From Saprospiraceae bacterium (GTDB lineage: Bacteria; Bacteroidota; Bacteroidia; Chitinophagales; Saprospiraceae), in assembly GCA_016715985.1 (NCBI GenBank), contig JADJXD010000001.1:4898001-4962000 (forward strand): a stretch of 64,000 nt of DNA. The letters run 5' to 3'. Position numbers and translations under genes: made by a program. The number at the start of each line of letters is the position of its first letter. The stretch's first letter is position 1. Below, piece by piece: positions 8,811-17,468 of the stretch. Under the pieces are notes generated by a model that saw nothing but the letters and a program-made list of their open reading frames with translations, was not told the DNA's origin and did not search any database.

Positions 8811-9935
8811 TCAAACTTTGGCTTTATAAAGCCGGTATGTTTTATATTTAACTCCGTTCAAATGTTCAGCAGCTTTTACCATCGCTTCATTGCTTTCCAA
8901 TACCCATGATGCTTCACCTCCTATGATTCCTCGAGCCCTTGCCTGTAGAATGTTCTTTGAAAAAAATATAGCTTCTATGCCTTGTTTTCTGTATTCTTCC
9001 AGCACTCCAAGGGCTAATATCCTCACATATTTTGTTTTCTTTTTTCCTAACAACAATCTGAAAATTCCTAAAGGAAATAATCGTCCGCGTTTATTTTTAA
9101 TCAGGATTTCGTTAATGTTGGGCACAGTGAGTGAAAATCCAATCGCTTCCCCATCTTTTTCAGCTATGTATGCAAATGACTCGTCAATGATCATTTTCAG
9201 ATCATTTTTCAGGTACTCAAATTCTGCGTCTGTAAATGGAACAAATCCCCAGTTTTCTTCCCAGGCTGCATTATAGATTTTTTGTATTTTTTTTGTTTCT
9301 TCGTTGATATCTTTAATTCTGATATTTCGAATCGTTATGCCTTTTGATTTAAGTCTTTCTTCTAATGCTTCTGCAATCCTCAAAGATTTTTCTGATGCTT
9401 TGTCAGCGTATATCATGTAGGCATATAAATCCATTTCTTTTTTAAAACCAAAATTTTCAACGAGACGACCGTAATAGGGCTTATTGTAAGTCATCATGAT
9501 TTTGGGAGAGTCTTCAAATCCTTCCACTAAAATCCCGGCTGTTTCATTGGTTGTAAAATTGGTAGGACCCATGATATCCGAATAGCCATTTTCTTTTGCA
9601 AAATCACAAGCCTTCTGAAGTAATACATTAGCTACATCCTGATCATCAATCACATCAAAAAAACCAAAAAAACCAATATTACTTTGATGGTGTTTATTGT
9701 AGTTTTTATTATTTATTGCAGCTATTCTTCCGGCAATTTTCCCATCTTTCCACGCCAGGTAATAATTCGCATTTCCATATTGGTGAAACGGATATTTTTT
9801 AGGATCAAGCATATCCTTCTGACCAATAAAGATTTCAGGGACGTAATATGGATCATCTTTATACAGATCATGCGGGAAGTCAATAAAGGCCTTTAGATCT
9901 TTATCATTTTTTACCTGCTCAATTTTTATGCTCAA
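8811..9935 (-). CDS. GNAT-fold acyltransferase-like protein, candidate bacterial ceramide synthase
   Basis: A 374-residue protein. The C-terminal third reads as a GNAT acyl-CoA-binding region (L-A-L-G-V-L-E-E-Y-R-K-Q-G-I-E-A, about 312-327); the N-terminal half is a second, divergent GNAT-like part. Long GNAT-type proteins of this kind are common beside serine palmitoyltransferase in Bacteroidota, and the ceramide synthase of Caulobacter also has a GNAT-like acyltransferase fold. An N-acyl transfer onto a sphingoid base is therefore plausible. The start is a TTG at 9935; no in-frame ATG lies within the first 40 codons and the N-terminal sequence fits the family. The gene is 65 bp after the synthase and overlaps the epimerase frame. 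Confidence 0.72.
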   Translation of the reverse strand: MSIKIEQVKNDKDLKAFIDFPHDLYKDDPYYVPEIFIGQKDMLDPKKYPFHQYGNANYYLAWKDGKIAGRIAAINNKNYNKHHQSNIGFFGFFDVIDDQDVANVLLQKACDFAKENGYSDIMGPTNFTTNETAGILVEGFEDSPKIMMTYNKPYYGRLVENFGFKKEMDLYAYMIYADKASEKSLRIAEALEERLKSKGITIRNIRIKDINEETKKIQKIYNAAWEENWGFVPFTDAEFEYLKNDLKMIIDESFAYIAEKDGEAIGFSLTVPNINEILIKNKRGRLFPLGIFRLLLGKKKTKYVRILALGVLEEYRKQGIEAIFFSKNILQARARGIIGGEASWVLESNEAMVKAAEHLNGVKYKTYRLYKAKV

Positions 9936-10000
9936 TTTTTGCTGATTTTAATACTGCTTTTATTACAGCATTTTAATTGATTGATAATCAAATATTTAAA

Positions 10001-11212
10001 TTAAGATAAAACAGACGATTTTTCGAGATCAAATACTCCAATCTGAACTGCAATGCTATGAAGTTTATCAACAGATTCATCTATTTGTTCTTTGGTATGT
10101 GTGGCCATTAGTGAATATCGTATCAATGATGATGTACTCGGTACGGCAGGTGAAACAACCGGATTAACAAATATGCCTTGTTCAAGTGCCAGCTTGGTTA
10201 ATTGAAAAGTTTTATAATCATCTCTGATCAAAATCGGAATAATCGGTGTGACACTATGACCAGTGTCAAAGCCTGCTGATTTTAAAGCCTGCATAGCATA
10301 TCGGGTATTTTCCCACAACTTCTCTATCCTTTCAGGTTCAGCCTGTATCAAATCCAATGCAGCAATGACAGACGCAGCATTAGCAGGAGCTATGCTTGCA
10401 CTGAATATCAGAGATCTGGCATTGTGCTTCAAATAATTAATAGTATCGTTATCAGCTGCTATGAATCCTCCAATGCTTGCAAGCGATTTACTGAATGTTC
10501 CCATAATCAGATCTACTTTGTCTGTCAGTCCAAAATGATCTGCTGTTCCTGCTCCCAGTTTTCCTAATACTCCTAATCCATGCGCATCATCGACCATGAT
10601 ATTAGCATTGTACTTCTCAGCCAATATGACTATTTCCGGCAGGTTTGCAATATCGCCTTCCATACTGAACACACCGTCCACCGCTATCAGTTTCATTTTG
10701 TCCGGCTCCACTCTTGAAAGGACTTTCTCGAGTGAATCCATATCATTATGGTTGTATTTTAGCACCTTTGCAAATGAAAGTCTGGCGCCATCAATAATGC
10801 AGGCATGATCCAGTTCATCCAGGATAATATAATCATGTCTTCCGGGTATAGATGAAATAACACCCAAATTTACCTGAAAACCGGTACTGAAAACCAACGC
10901 TCCTTCTTTACCGACAAATTTGGCTAATTTTTCTTCCAGTTCTATATGTATATCAAGAGTTCCATTCAAAAATCTGGAACCGGCACAACCTGAACCATAC
11001 TTGTCAATTGCTTTTTTAGAGGCTTCTTTAAGCTTAGGGTGATTGGTAAGTCCCAAATAACTGTTAGACCCAAACATAAGCACATCTTTTCCGTCTATTT
11101 TCACTACAGTATCCTGTTCAGATTCAATAGTCCTGAAGAAAGGGTATAAACCCATCTCTTGAATTTGTTGTGGCAGGGTGTATGCTGCCATCTTTTTCTT
11201 AAGGATAGACAT
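10001..11212 (-). CDS. spt: Serine palmitoyltransferase (alpha-oxoamine synthase family)
   Basis: A 403-residue PLP enzyme of the alpha-oxoamine synthase family. The N-terminal segment F-R-T-I-E-S-E-Q-D-T (26-35) and V-L-M-F-G-S-N-S-Y-L-G-L (44-55) are typical of the Bacteroidota serine palmitoyltransferase group. His136 is the ring-stacking residue (D-H-A-C), Asp208-Asp209-Ala-His form the D-D-A-H-G motif, and Lys242 (T-F-S-K-S) is the Schiff-base lysine. It condenses serine with an acyl-CoA or acyl-ACP to 3-ketosphinganine, the first sphingolipid step, in the cytoplasm. KBL and BioF are homologous alternatives, but the N-terminus and the downstream lipid genes favour this call. It heads the six-gene minus-strand run. 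Confidence 0.88.
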   Translation of the reverse strand: MSILKKKMAAYTLPQQIQEMGLYPFFRTIESEQDTVVKIDGKDVLMFGSNSYLGLTNHPKLKEASKKAIDKYGSGCAGSRFLNGTLDIHIELEEKLAKFVGKEGALVFSTGFQVNLGVISSIPGRHDYIILDELDHACIIDGARLSFAKVLKYNHNDMDSLEKVLSRVEPDKMKLIAVDGVFSMEGDIANLPEIVILAEKYNANIMVDDAHGLGVLGKLGAGTADHFGLTDKVDLIMGTFSKSLASIGGFIAADNDTINYLKHNARSLIFSASIAPANAASVIAALDLIQAEPERIEKLWENTRYAMQALKSAGFDTGHSVTPIIPILIRDDYKTFQLTKLALEQGIFVNPVVSPAVPSTSSLIRYSLMATHTKEQIDESVDKLHSIAVQIGVFDLEKSSVLS

Positions 11213-11252
11213 TTTGGAAAGGTTTTAAGCTATTCAATAAATTAATTAATCT

Positions 11253-11261
11253 GCAAATATC
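11253..11261 (-). promoter_or_regulatory. Possible -7 box upstream of serine palmitoyltransferase
   Basis: Read on the minus strand, GATATTTGC is one mismatch from the Bacteroidota box TAnnTTTGC. It lies about 40 bp before the synthase ATG. No convincing -33 TTG was found, so this is weak. Confidence 0.35.
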
Positions 11262-11402
11262 GTATTTATCACATAATTAATATGTATAAAAGCTTATAAA
11301 TTTTCAATATTTAGATTATACTTCTATAATTTCATAATAATTGAATAGATTTGACCATAATTTTGGGTTGAATAAAATGATCATAATTAAAAATAAGTTG
11401 GT

Positions 11403-12341
11403 TTGAAAAAGGTATTAATTACTGGGGCAGCAGGGTTTATAGGCTCACATTTGTGTGACAGATTTATTAAAGAAGGCTATTATGTTATCGGAATGGATAA
11501 TCTGATAACAGGAAATCTGGAAAATATTGAACACCTGTTTCCTTTACCGAATTTTGAATATTATCATCACGATGTTTCAAAATTTGTGCATGTGCCGGGT
11601 ACGCTCGACTACATATTACATTTTGCATCACCAGCCAGTCCGATAGATTATCTTAAGATGCCTATTCAGACTTTAAAGGTGGGTTCGTTGGGTACACATA
11701 ATCTTTTGGGTCTGGCAAAATCTAAAAGCGCAAGAATACTGATTGCATCCACATCTGAAGTTTACGGTGACCCTTTGGTTCATCCACAGAGAGAAGATTA
11801 TTGGGGAAATGTCAATCCTATCGGTCCGCGGGGAGTGTATGATGAAGCGAAACGTTTTCAGGAAGCGATTACGATGGCGTACCACACTTATCATGGTTTA
11901 GAGACGCGAATTGTTCGGATTTTTAATACATATGGCCCGAGAATGAGAGTGGAAGATGGTCGGGTTTTGCCGGCTTTTTTTTCTCAGGCTATCCGAGGAG
12001 AAGGACTAACCGTTTTTGGGGATGGCTCGCAGACGAGGTCTTTTTGTTATGTGGACGATCTGGTAGAGGGTATTTACAGGCTGCTATTAAGTGACTATCA
12101 TTTACCTGTCAATATTGGTAATCCGTCTGAAATAACCATTATGCAGTTTTCCAAAGAAGTACTTGATTTAGTTCAGAATCCAAAAGCACATATCATTTAT
12201 AATCCGCTTCCGGTAGATGATCCGAAACAACGCCAACCGGATATAAGTCTTGCAAAAAAACTATTAAACTGGGAGCCAAATGTGAACAGGGAAGATGGAT
12301 TGAAACGGACGTATGAATATTTCCGGAAAGTCGTGAGGTGA
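11403..12341 (+). CDS. UDP-glucuronate decarboxylase-like NAD-dependent epimerase
   Basis: A 312-residue extended SDR. It has T-G-A-A-G-F-I-G-S-H at 7-16, the UXS-type block H-F-A-S-P-A-S-P-I-D-Y at 73-83, T-S-E-V-Y-G-D-P at 117-124, and catalytic Tyr146/Lys150 in G-V-Y-D-E-A-K-R. These blocks are characteristic of UDP-glucuronate decarboxylase, which makes UDP-xylose for surface glycans. The start is a TTG at 11403 encoding the canonical M-K-K-V-L-I-T-G N-terminus; the only nearby upstream ATG is out of frame and closed by a stop. It stands alone, between the sphingolipid-type cluster (divergent) and the porin (convergent, 14 bp). Confidence 0.88.
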   Translation: MKKVLITGAAGFIGSHLCDRFIKEGYYVIGMDNLITGNLENIEHLFPLPNFEYYHHDVSKFVHVPGTLDYILHFASPASPIDYLKMPIQTLKVGSLGTHNLLGLAKSKSARILIASTSEVYGDPLVHPQREDYWGNVNPIGPRGVYDEAKRFQEAITMAYHTYHGLETRIVRIFNTYGPRMRVEDGRVLPAFFSQAIRGEGLTVFGDGSQTRSFCYVDDLVEGIYRLLLSDYHLPVNIGNPSEITIMQFSKEVLDLVQNPKAHIIYNPLPVDDPKQRQPDISLAKKLLNWEPNVNREDGLKRTYEYFRKVVR

Positions 12342-12355
12342 TAAATGAATGAGCT

Positions 12356-14245
12356 TTAATCTGCCAAAAACCAGCTAAATACGAATCTAAGCATAGGGTC
12401 TAATTGTGGATATTGATAAACGTCAAAATTTACATTTTTATCAATTAAGTTACCTGCATTTTCATATTTAAACATAGCCTTAAACTTTGATACTTTGGCC
12501 ATCAGAAATATTTCTCCGGCAGGAAAAAAAGGAAGATTGTAATCCGAAGCGTAAAATTGGCCCCAAACTGGACTATATCCATTGCCTTCATACGCAGGAA
12601 TTATTCTGGCGTTGACTCCAATATTCACTTCCATTACTTTTTTAAATAGCATTCCTCCCCAATAAAATCTGTGGTAAGTAAGTAATGTAGGCAGATTATA
12701 GACATTATTTGAAAATGCCTGTAAATATAAATGGTTATCTAAATGAAAACCCCAAAGTTTAAAATTTTGAATTACTTCAAGCTGTGTCACAGAAAGTAAT
12801 CCGTCCAATTGTTCTGGCTGGACTTCTTTATTCCAAAATACCGGTTTGTTCCATAATTGCTGGGAAATAGATGCTTTAAATTTCAAAAAAGGTATTTCCA
12901 AAGAACCTCTTAGAATGGAACCAAATGATTTGTCGTTGTTTATATTACGTATGACATTATTATTTAATATCAATACCTGAGAACTATAACTTTGTTCTGA
13001 TTGAAATAATTTCAGGCTCGTTGTTAATATTAATTTTTTACCGGAATTAAATTGCAAATTGCCTTCCAGATCAAAATTGCCTGCATTCTGACCAATTCCA
13101 AGGTAAGCATTTGTATTTAGATATAAATTACGGTAGAAAGGTAAAGTACCTTTGAAAGCGAGTGTAACGTCATGCCTGGATTTATTTTCAGGAAAATTAT
13201 TTATTGAGAAAAAATCATAGATCAATCCGGTTTTTAAAGTTATGCCGCTTCTGTTGGAGCTGTTTATGAAAAATGAATTTCTGAACTGATTCACAGTTAT
13301 TAGCTTTCTGATACCCCTTGTGTCTTTGAGTAATGCTCCATAGTGTGCAGTGTCTTGTTTTCTTTTCAGATCAACATCTGAATACTTAAAATAGGACGGA
13401 TTGTATTCGGTTTGGTTTTGAAGAAATAAGTTCCAATTACTTTTTGTATCTCCGGCCAGAAAATAATATTGCGACAATACATAATATTTCTGCTGATGTC
13501 TGGTCTCTGCCTGATTCAGAATGGTGGGTATGATCGACCTGATCGTTTCAACGGTGTAATTGGAGTCTGGTTGAATGCCTCCGTTATTGCTTTCTTCATT
13601 TGCATTCTGTAAATATAAGAGTGCGGACTGATATTTTCGGGAGGGATGTTCGTACCTGAAGCAAGCCCCGAAGTTTGTTGATTTAGTATTTTGGCCAGTG
13701 TAAAACCCTTCCTGAACAATTCTCTTAAAATTGAGACTGAAGCTTATTCCATCTTTAAAGTTTCTGGAAAAATTGGCTCCGGCAAATAAATTTTGCTGAT
13801 TGCCGATTTGTGAAAACACCAAATCAGCGATAGGTTTGTTTTGATTGAAAACTTTAAAATTTTCAGGCGTGAAATTGTAGGCTTTGTATTGGTTCAATCC
13901 GACATTAAACCCTGTATTTACATCCTGACTGAAAATTAAGTTTTGAACTGCAGAACCCAGATTGCCTAAGTTTGCCCCGGTTTTATGAATATTTATTTCA
14001 GTAAAAATTGGAAAAATAGATTCATTTAGGGTTGTGTCCGTTTTTGGGAATTCCTTTAATAAATCTCCAATGTGGCTGTAGCTATACATGATTGTATCAT
14101 TTTCTTCAGTTTCATTTTGGGAATTTGATACATTGGAGGGAGTCTCAACTCTCAATTTTCCCGCACCCGGAAATTGAGCGGATAAGTAAGTTGAAAAACT
14201 TAAAGCAATGACTAAAAAAGTACCTGAAAATAATGTCTGAATCAT
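12356..14245 (-). CDS. Putative outer-membrane porin (Porin_10 type)
   Basis: A 629-residue protein with an N-terminal signal peptide (hydrophobic stretch ending in L-S-A-Q at about 23). A polar stretch follows, then many alternating amphipathic strands with aromatic girdles and a C-terminus ending in F-V-F-S-W-F-L-A-D, the layout of an outer-membrane beta-barrel. The pattern and length match the putative porin family common in Bacteroidota (Porin_10). The transported solute is unknown. A minus-strand TATCTTTA about 30 bp upstream of the ATG could be its -7 box. Its upstream region is where the IS1634-type element inserted. Confidence 0.8.
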   Translation of the reverse strand: MIQTLFSGTFLVIALSFSTYLSAQFPGAGKLRVETPSNVSNSQNETEENDTIMYSYSHIGDLLKEFPKTDTTLNESIFPIFTEINIHKTGANLGNLGSAVQNLIFSQDVNTGFNVGLNQYKAYNFTPENFKVFNQNKPIADLVFSQIGNQQNLFAGANFSRNFKDGISFSLNFKRIVQEGFYTGQNTKSTNFGACFRYEHPSRKYQSALLYLQNANEESNNGGIQPDSNYTVETIRSIIPTILNQAETRHQQKYYVLSQYYFLAGDTKSNWNLFLQNQTEYNPSYFKYSDVDLKRKQDTAHYGALLKDTRGIRKLITVNQFRNSFFINSSNRSGITLKTGLIYDFFSINNFPENKSRHDVTLAFKGTLPFYRNLYLNTNAYLGIGQNAGNFDLEGNLQFNSGKKLILTTSLKLFQSEQSYSSQVLILNNNVIRNINNDKSFGSILRGSLEIPFLKFKASISQQLWNKPVFWNKEVQPEQLDGLLSVTQLEVIQNFKLWGFHLDNHLYLQAFSNNVYNLPTLLTYHRFYWGGMLFKKVMEVNIGVNARIIPAYEGNGYSPVWGQFYASDYNLPFFPAGEIFLMAKVSKFKAMFKYENAGNLIDKNVNFDVYQYPQLDPMLRFVFSWFLAD

Positions 14246-14330
14246 ATAATATCTCCCGAGTTCGATTATTGCAATAAAGATACAGAATTTCTAACGTTTC
14301 ATTTCGGTATATCATTATTAAGTTTGTATA

Positions 14331-14475
14331 ACATATTGCACTTTTTTTAAAGAGGGAAGGTCGTCCCTTTATGGAATGAGCTTGCCTACAGAGTCGGGCA
14401 GGGGTTGCGGGATGCAAAATTGTTATATTTTTTTATATTTAAATTTTAATGGCGGGGCAATTTGTTATATACCCC
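14331..14475. repeat. 145-bp direct repeat, left copy (target duplication)
   Basis: Identical over all 145 bases to 16079-16223 and abutting the insertion element on its outer side, so I read it as a target-site duplication. It contains a GC-rich core (about 14350-14415) with a short A-G-G-G-A/T-C-C-C-T stem, and then an AT-rich tail. Confidence 0.95.
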
Positions 14476-16078
14476 CCTGACTTGTCCCATTTAGTGCGGT
14501 GGGAATAATTTGGCGATTAGCCTGGTCATTTTTGGAGTCTGCTCAGCCTTAACGATGACGGTTTTATTGGTTATATGATTTAGGATTTGTCCATCAACTA
14601 TTCTTTTTGATTCGTCCAGGAACTTTCTTATCGACACACCTGTCTTTAGTTCGATGTGTTTGGAGATCACTAAAGCCATAAAACATATCAGAATGTGCAG
14701 CTTTATAGGCTGTTCCTTAAAATGGAATATTGGTCTGGTTTGCAAGTCACTTTTGGTTACTCGAAAAGCCTGTTCTATTCTGTACAGCTCGTGATAACGC
14801 TCAATGATGGTTTCATTGCCCTCTTTTGTTTCTTCTAAATTGGTATAGTAGCCTTTGATCCCAAGCAGCTTCTTTGTTTTTTCGATTAGGTCTTCGTTAA
14901 GTTCCATTTTCTGGTCATTGGTCTTGGTAAATTTTTGTTTTCTTCTCTTTGATGGTAATTCAATTACCTGTTTTGCTTTCTCTATTTGTTTGTTCATCTC
15001 ATATAAATCTTTGCGGTATCGCACAGAAGAATAACTAAAAATCAAACAACCTAATTCCGTCTTAATTCTGATACTTTTACCATCTTGCCTGACGATTTGT
15101 TGGTCTATAGTTTCGAGCAGCTTTACTGAAAGGTTGCCCAATCGTGCTCCTACAATATAGTTGATATTGTTTTGGATTAAGTGTGCAATATTTTCTGAAC
15201 TAATCATTGCCGCATCTGCCACTACCGTAAATGATTCCACATTATTTCTTTTGATAAAATCTTTGATGACAGGAACAATCGTATGTCCTTCAAACGTGTT
15301 GCCACTGAAGATTTCATAAGCAATCGGAAAACCTTCCTGGGTAACCATCAGCGCTATTAATATTTGTGGTTGCTGCGATTTATTGTCTTTAGAAAAGCCG
15401 TTCTTTCGTAATTCGTCTTCTGCAAAGGTCTCAAAGTAAAGTGTTGTCACATCGTAAAAAACAATATCATAATTGAACGAATAATGCTCCTTTGCAAAAT
15501 CTACTACTTTCGTCTCTACCTTTTCTTTTAAGTCAATACATTGTGGAGCAATCTTGTAATAACTCTTACGACTATGTTTTATGCCAAAAAAATGTTCCAT
15601 CAATTCTAAGGAACGAAGTTTAGATGCTGGTTCAAATATCCTCATTGTTACCAAATCATTCAATAATGCCGGCAACCCAACAAACCCCAATTTATCCTGT
15701 ATAGTATTTATCTGTTGGTAGAAAAAATGGTATTGCACCCCGATAAATGTACAATGATTGAGATGAAGTAGTTTGTTTGGGCTTTCATCGGGAAAAACAG
15801 ATAACTGCTTTGAAGCGTCTTTGATCCATTCATTAGCTATAGTCATAAGTTCATCCAGTTCGATTTCGTTATGAGCCGAGCCAATATGGTGTAAAATGAT
15901 TCGCCTGTTGTTTTGATACCGTACTATTTGAACCGCTTTGGCATTTGATGCGGTTTTGACTATCCTGATTTTCACTCCAAAACACTCATTTAGTGCGGTA
16001 AAATTAAGAAAATAAAACGTGATAATGCTGATAATCAATATTTTATAAACGCACTAAATTCGATGGGTACAAGTCAGG
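14476..16078. mobile_element. IS1634-family insertion sequence
   Basis: A 1,603-bp element. Its ends are imperfect inverted repeats: left CCTGACTTGTCCCAT followed by TTTAGTGCG; right end, read inward, CCTGACTTGTACCCAT, then six bases and the same TTTAGTGCG. One transposase gene fills it, read on the minus strand, with its stop codon inside the left terminal repeat. The flanks are a perfect 145-bp direct duplication. Very long, variable duplications are a known property of IS1634 of Mycoplasma mycoides. The perfect flanks and intact gene argue for a recent insertion, between ftsY and the porin gene. Confidence 0.92.
14491..15975 (-). CDS. IS1634-family transposase (DDE)
   Basis: A DDE transposase of about 494 residues, intact. 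The acidic motifs are Y-D-V-T-T-L-Y-F-E (first Asp), V-V-A-D-A-A-M-I-S (second Asp) and, near the C-terminus, Y-R-I-E-Q-A-F-R-V-T-K, the Y-R-E-K-type signature of the IS4/IS1634 superfamily. The frame is open back to a TTG at 16038 inside the right terminal repeat. I prefer the GTG at 15975, which follows a GGA and gives the N-terminus V-K-I-R-I-V-K-T-A seen in this family. The exact start is uncertain. Confidence 0.88.
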   Translation of the reverse strand: MKIRIVKTASNAKAVQIVRYQNNRRIILHHIGSAHNEIELDELMTIANEWIKDASKQLSVFPDESPNKLLHLNHCTFIGVQYHFFYQQINTIQDKLGFVGLPALLNDLVTMRIFEPASKLRSLELMEHFFGIKHSRKSYYKIAPQCIDLKEKVETKVVDFAKEHYSFNYDIVFYDVTTLYFETFAEDELRKNGFSKDNKSQQPQILIALMVTQEGFPIAYEIFSGNTFEGHTIVPVIKDFIKRNNVESFTVVADAAMISSENIAHLIQNNINYIVGARLGNLSVKLLETIDQQIVRQDGKSIRIKTELGCLIFSYSSVRYRKDLYEMNKQIEKAKQVIELPSKRRKQKFTKTNDQKMELNEDLIEKTKKLLGIKGYYTNLEETKEGNETIIERYHELYRIEQAFRVTKSDLQTRPIFHFKEQPIKLHILICFMALVISKHIELKTGVSIRKFLDESKRIVDGQILNHITNKTVIVKAEQTPKMTRLIAKLFPPH

Positions 16079-16223
16079 ACATATTGCACTTTTTTTAAAG
16101 AGGGAAGGTCGTCCCTTTATGGAATGAGCTTGCCTACAGAGTCGGGCAGGGGTTGCGGGATGCAAAATTGTTATATTTTTTTATATTTAAATTTTAATGG
16201 CGGGGCAATTTGTTATATACCCC
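16079..16223. repeat. 145-bp direct repeat, right copy (target duplication)
   Basis: Base-for-base identical to 14331-14475. It abuts the right terminal inverted repeat and ends 28 bp from the ftsY stop codon. Confidence 0.95.
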
Positions 16224-16251
16224 ATTATTAACATCCCAACAAATCAACATA

Positions 16252-17205
16252 TTACTCAAAAAGTTTATCGATAAAAAGTTTCTTATTAAATACCTGTAAT
16301 TGGTCAATGCCCTCACCAACACCAATGTACTTTATAGGGATTTTAAATTGATCAGATATACCCAATACAACACCACCTTTTGCACTTCCATCTAATTTTG
16401 TTAAAGCGATAGCAGTAACATTAGTCGCTTCTGTAAAATGTCTTGCCTGTTCTATTGCATTTTGACCGGTTGTAGCATCGAGAACCAATAAAACTTCATG
16501 TGGTGCTCCCGGTAACTTTTTGTCAATGGATCTCTTCACTTTTGTCAATTCATCCATCAGGTGTTTTTTATTATGCAGTCTTCCGGCGGTATCAATAATC
16601 GCTACATCCATATGGTTGTTTTGGGCATATTGCACAGTTTCATATGCCACAGCAGCCGGGTCTGTATTCATTCCTTTATTAAAAAAGGCGCTCCCTGATC
16701 TATCTGCCCAGATTTTTAATTGATCCACGGCAGCAGCCCTGAATGTGTCTCCTGCTCCAAGGACAACCTTATATCCTTTTTCACGGTATTGGTTTGCTAT
16801 CTTGCCGATAGTGGTTGTTTTGCCCACACCATTCACTCCAACCACTAATGTTATAAAAGGGCCTTCCATTACAGGAATAGAATAATCTTCTATATCAACA
16901 GTATTGTTTTCTGCAAGGATGTCTATGATGACACTCTTTAGAATTCCGTTCAGTTCATCAGTATTGATATATTTGTCAGCAGCTACTTTCTCTTCCAGTC
17001 GTTCAATTATCTTTACAGTTGTATCCAGCCCTACATCCGAAGAGATAAGAATGTTTTCAAGGTCGTCCAGAAAGGCAACATCTACCTTTGATTTTCCGGC
17101 AATAGCTTTGGAAATCTGAGAAAAAAAAGTTGTTTTAGTTTTTTCCAACCCTTTATTGAGATCTTCTTCTTTTTCCTTTGTAAAAAATTTTTTAAAAAAA
17201 CTCAT
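16252..17205 (-). CDS. ftsY: Signal recognition particle receptor FtsY
   Basis: A 317-residue SRP-type GTPase. It has a short Lys-rich N-terminus, an N domain helical bundle to about 110, and a G domain with G1 G-V-N-G-V-G-K-T-T at 123-131, D-T-F-R-A-A-A at 153-159, D-T-A-G-R near 206 and T-K-L-D-G-S-A-K-G-G near 267. It docks ribosome-SRP complexes at the inner membrane and works with YidC, encoded at 38 kb. The long acidic A domain of E. coli FtsY is missing, as in other Bacteroidota. The start is the ATG at 17205; a TTG two codons earlier is less likely. It follows the bL38 gene, but a terminator lies between. Confidence 0.96.
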   Translation of the reverse strand: MSFFKKFFTKEKEEDLNKGLEKTKTTFFSQISKAIAGKSKVDVAFLDDLENILISSDVGLDTTVKIIERLEEKVAADKYINTDELNGILKSVIIDILAENNTVDIEDYSIPVMEGPFITLVVGVNGVGKTTTIGKIANQYREKGYKVVLGAGDTFRAAAVDQLKIWADRSGSAFFNKGMNTDPAAVAYETVQYAQNNHMDVAIIDTAGRLHNKKHLMDELTKVKRSIDKKLPGAPHEVLLVLDATTGQNAIEQARHFTEATNVTAIALTKLDGSAKGGVVLGISDQFKIPIKYIGVGEGIDQLQVFNKKLFIDKLFE

Positions 17206-17235
17206 GTCCAAATATTTTCAATAGTCAAATAACAC

Positions 17236-17272
17236 AAAAAGGGTTTCCCCTAATAAAAGAAAAACCCTTTTT
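17236..17272 (-). terminator. Intrinsic terminator after the bL38 gene
   Basis: An 11-bp perfect stem (AAAAAGGGTTT, 17236-17246, with AAACCCTTTTT, 17262-17272) with a 15-nt loop. On the minus strand it ends in a run of five T. It sits 18 bp beyond the bL38 stop codon and ahead of ftsY, so it should end or attenuate the rpmB-rpmG-bL38 transcript. The symmetric A/T tails mean it could act in both directions. Confidence 0.75.
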
Positions 17273-17289
17273 ATTCCGAAAGGAAAAAA

Positions 17290-17466
17290 TTACTTGTTCT
17301 CCTCAAAAAATTCCTTAACCTTATCTTTATGGATAATGGATTCTTTATAGGAGTATTTACCTGTTACAGGATCTTTAATAGATTTTACAACTTTTACGTG
17401 ATCCCTTCCGGATCCTGCATTTGCTGCCCTTTGGGCAACTCTCGCGTTTTTCGATACTTTAGCCAT
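17290..17466 (-). CDS. Ribosomal protein bL38 (DUF4295)
   Basis: A 58-codon gene starting M-A-K-V-S-K-N-A-R-V-A-Q and ending F-F-E-E-N-K. It is a small, strongly basic protein of the DUF4295 family, which is found in Bacteroidota beside rpmB and rpmG and has been assigned as large-subunit protein bL38 in the Flavobacterium johnsoniae ribosome structure. The gene lies immediately after rpmG (stop and start 2 bp apart) and is followed by a terminator. The small size, position and sequence leave little doubt. Confidence 0.92.
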   Translation of the reverse strand: MAKVSKNARVAQRAANAGSGRDHVKVVKSIKDPVTGKYSYKESIIHKDKVKEFFEENK

Positions 17467-17468
17467 AT

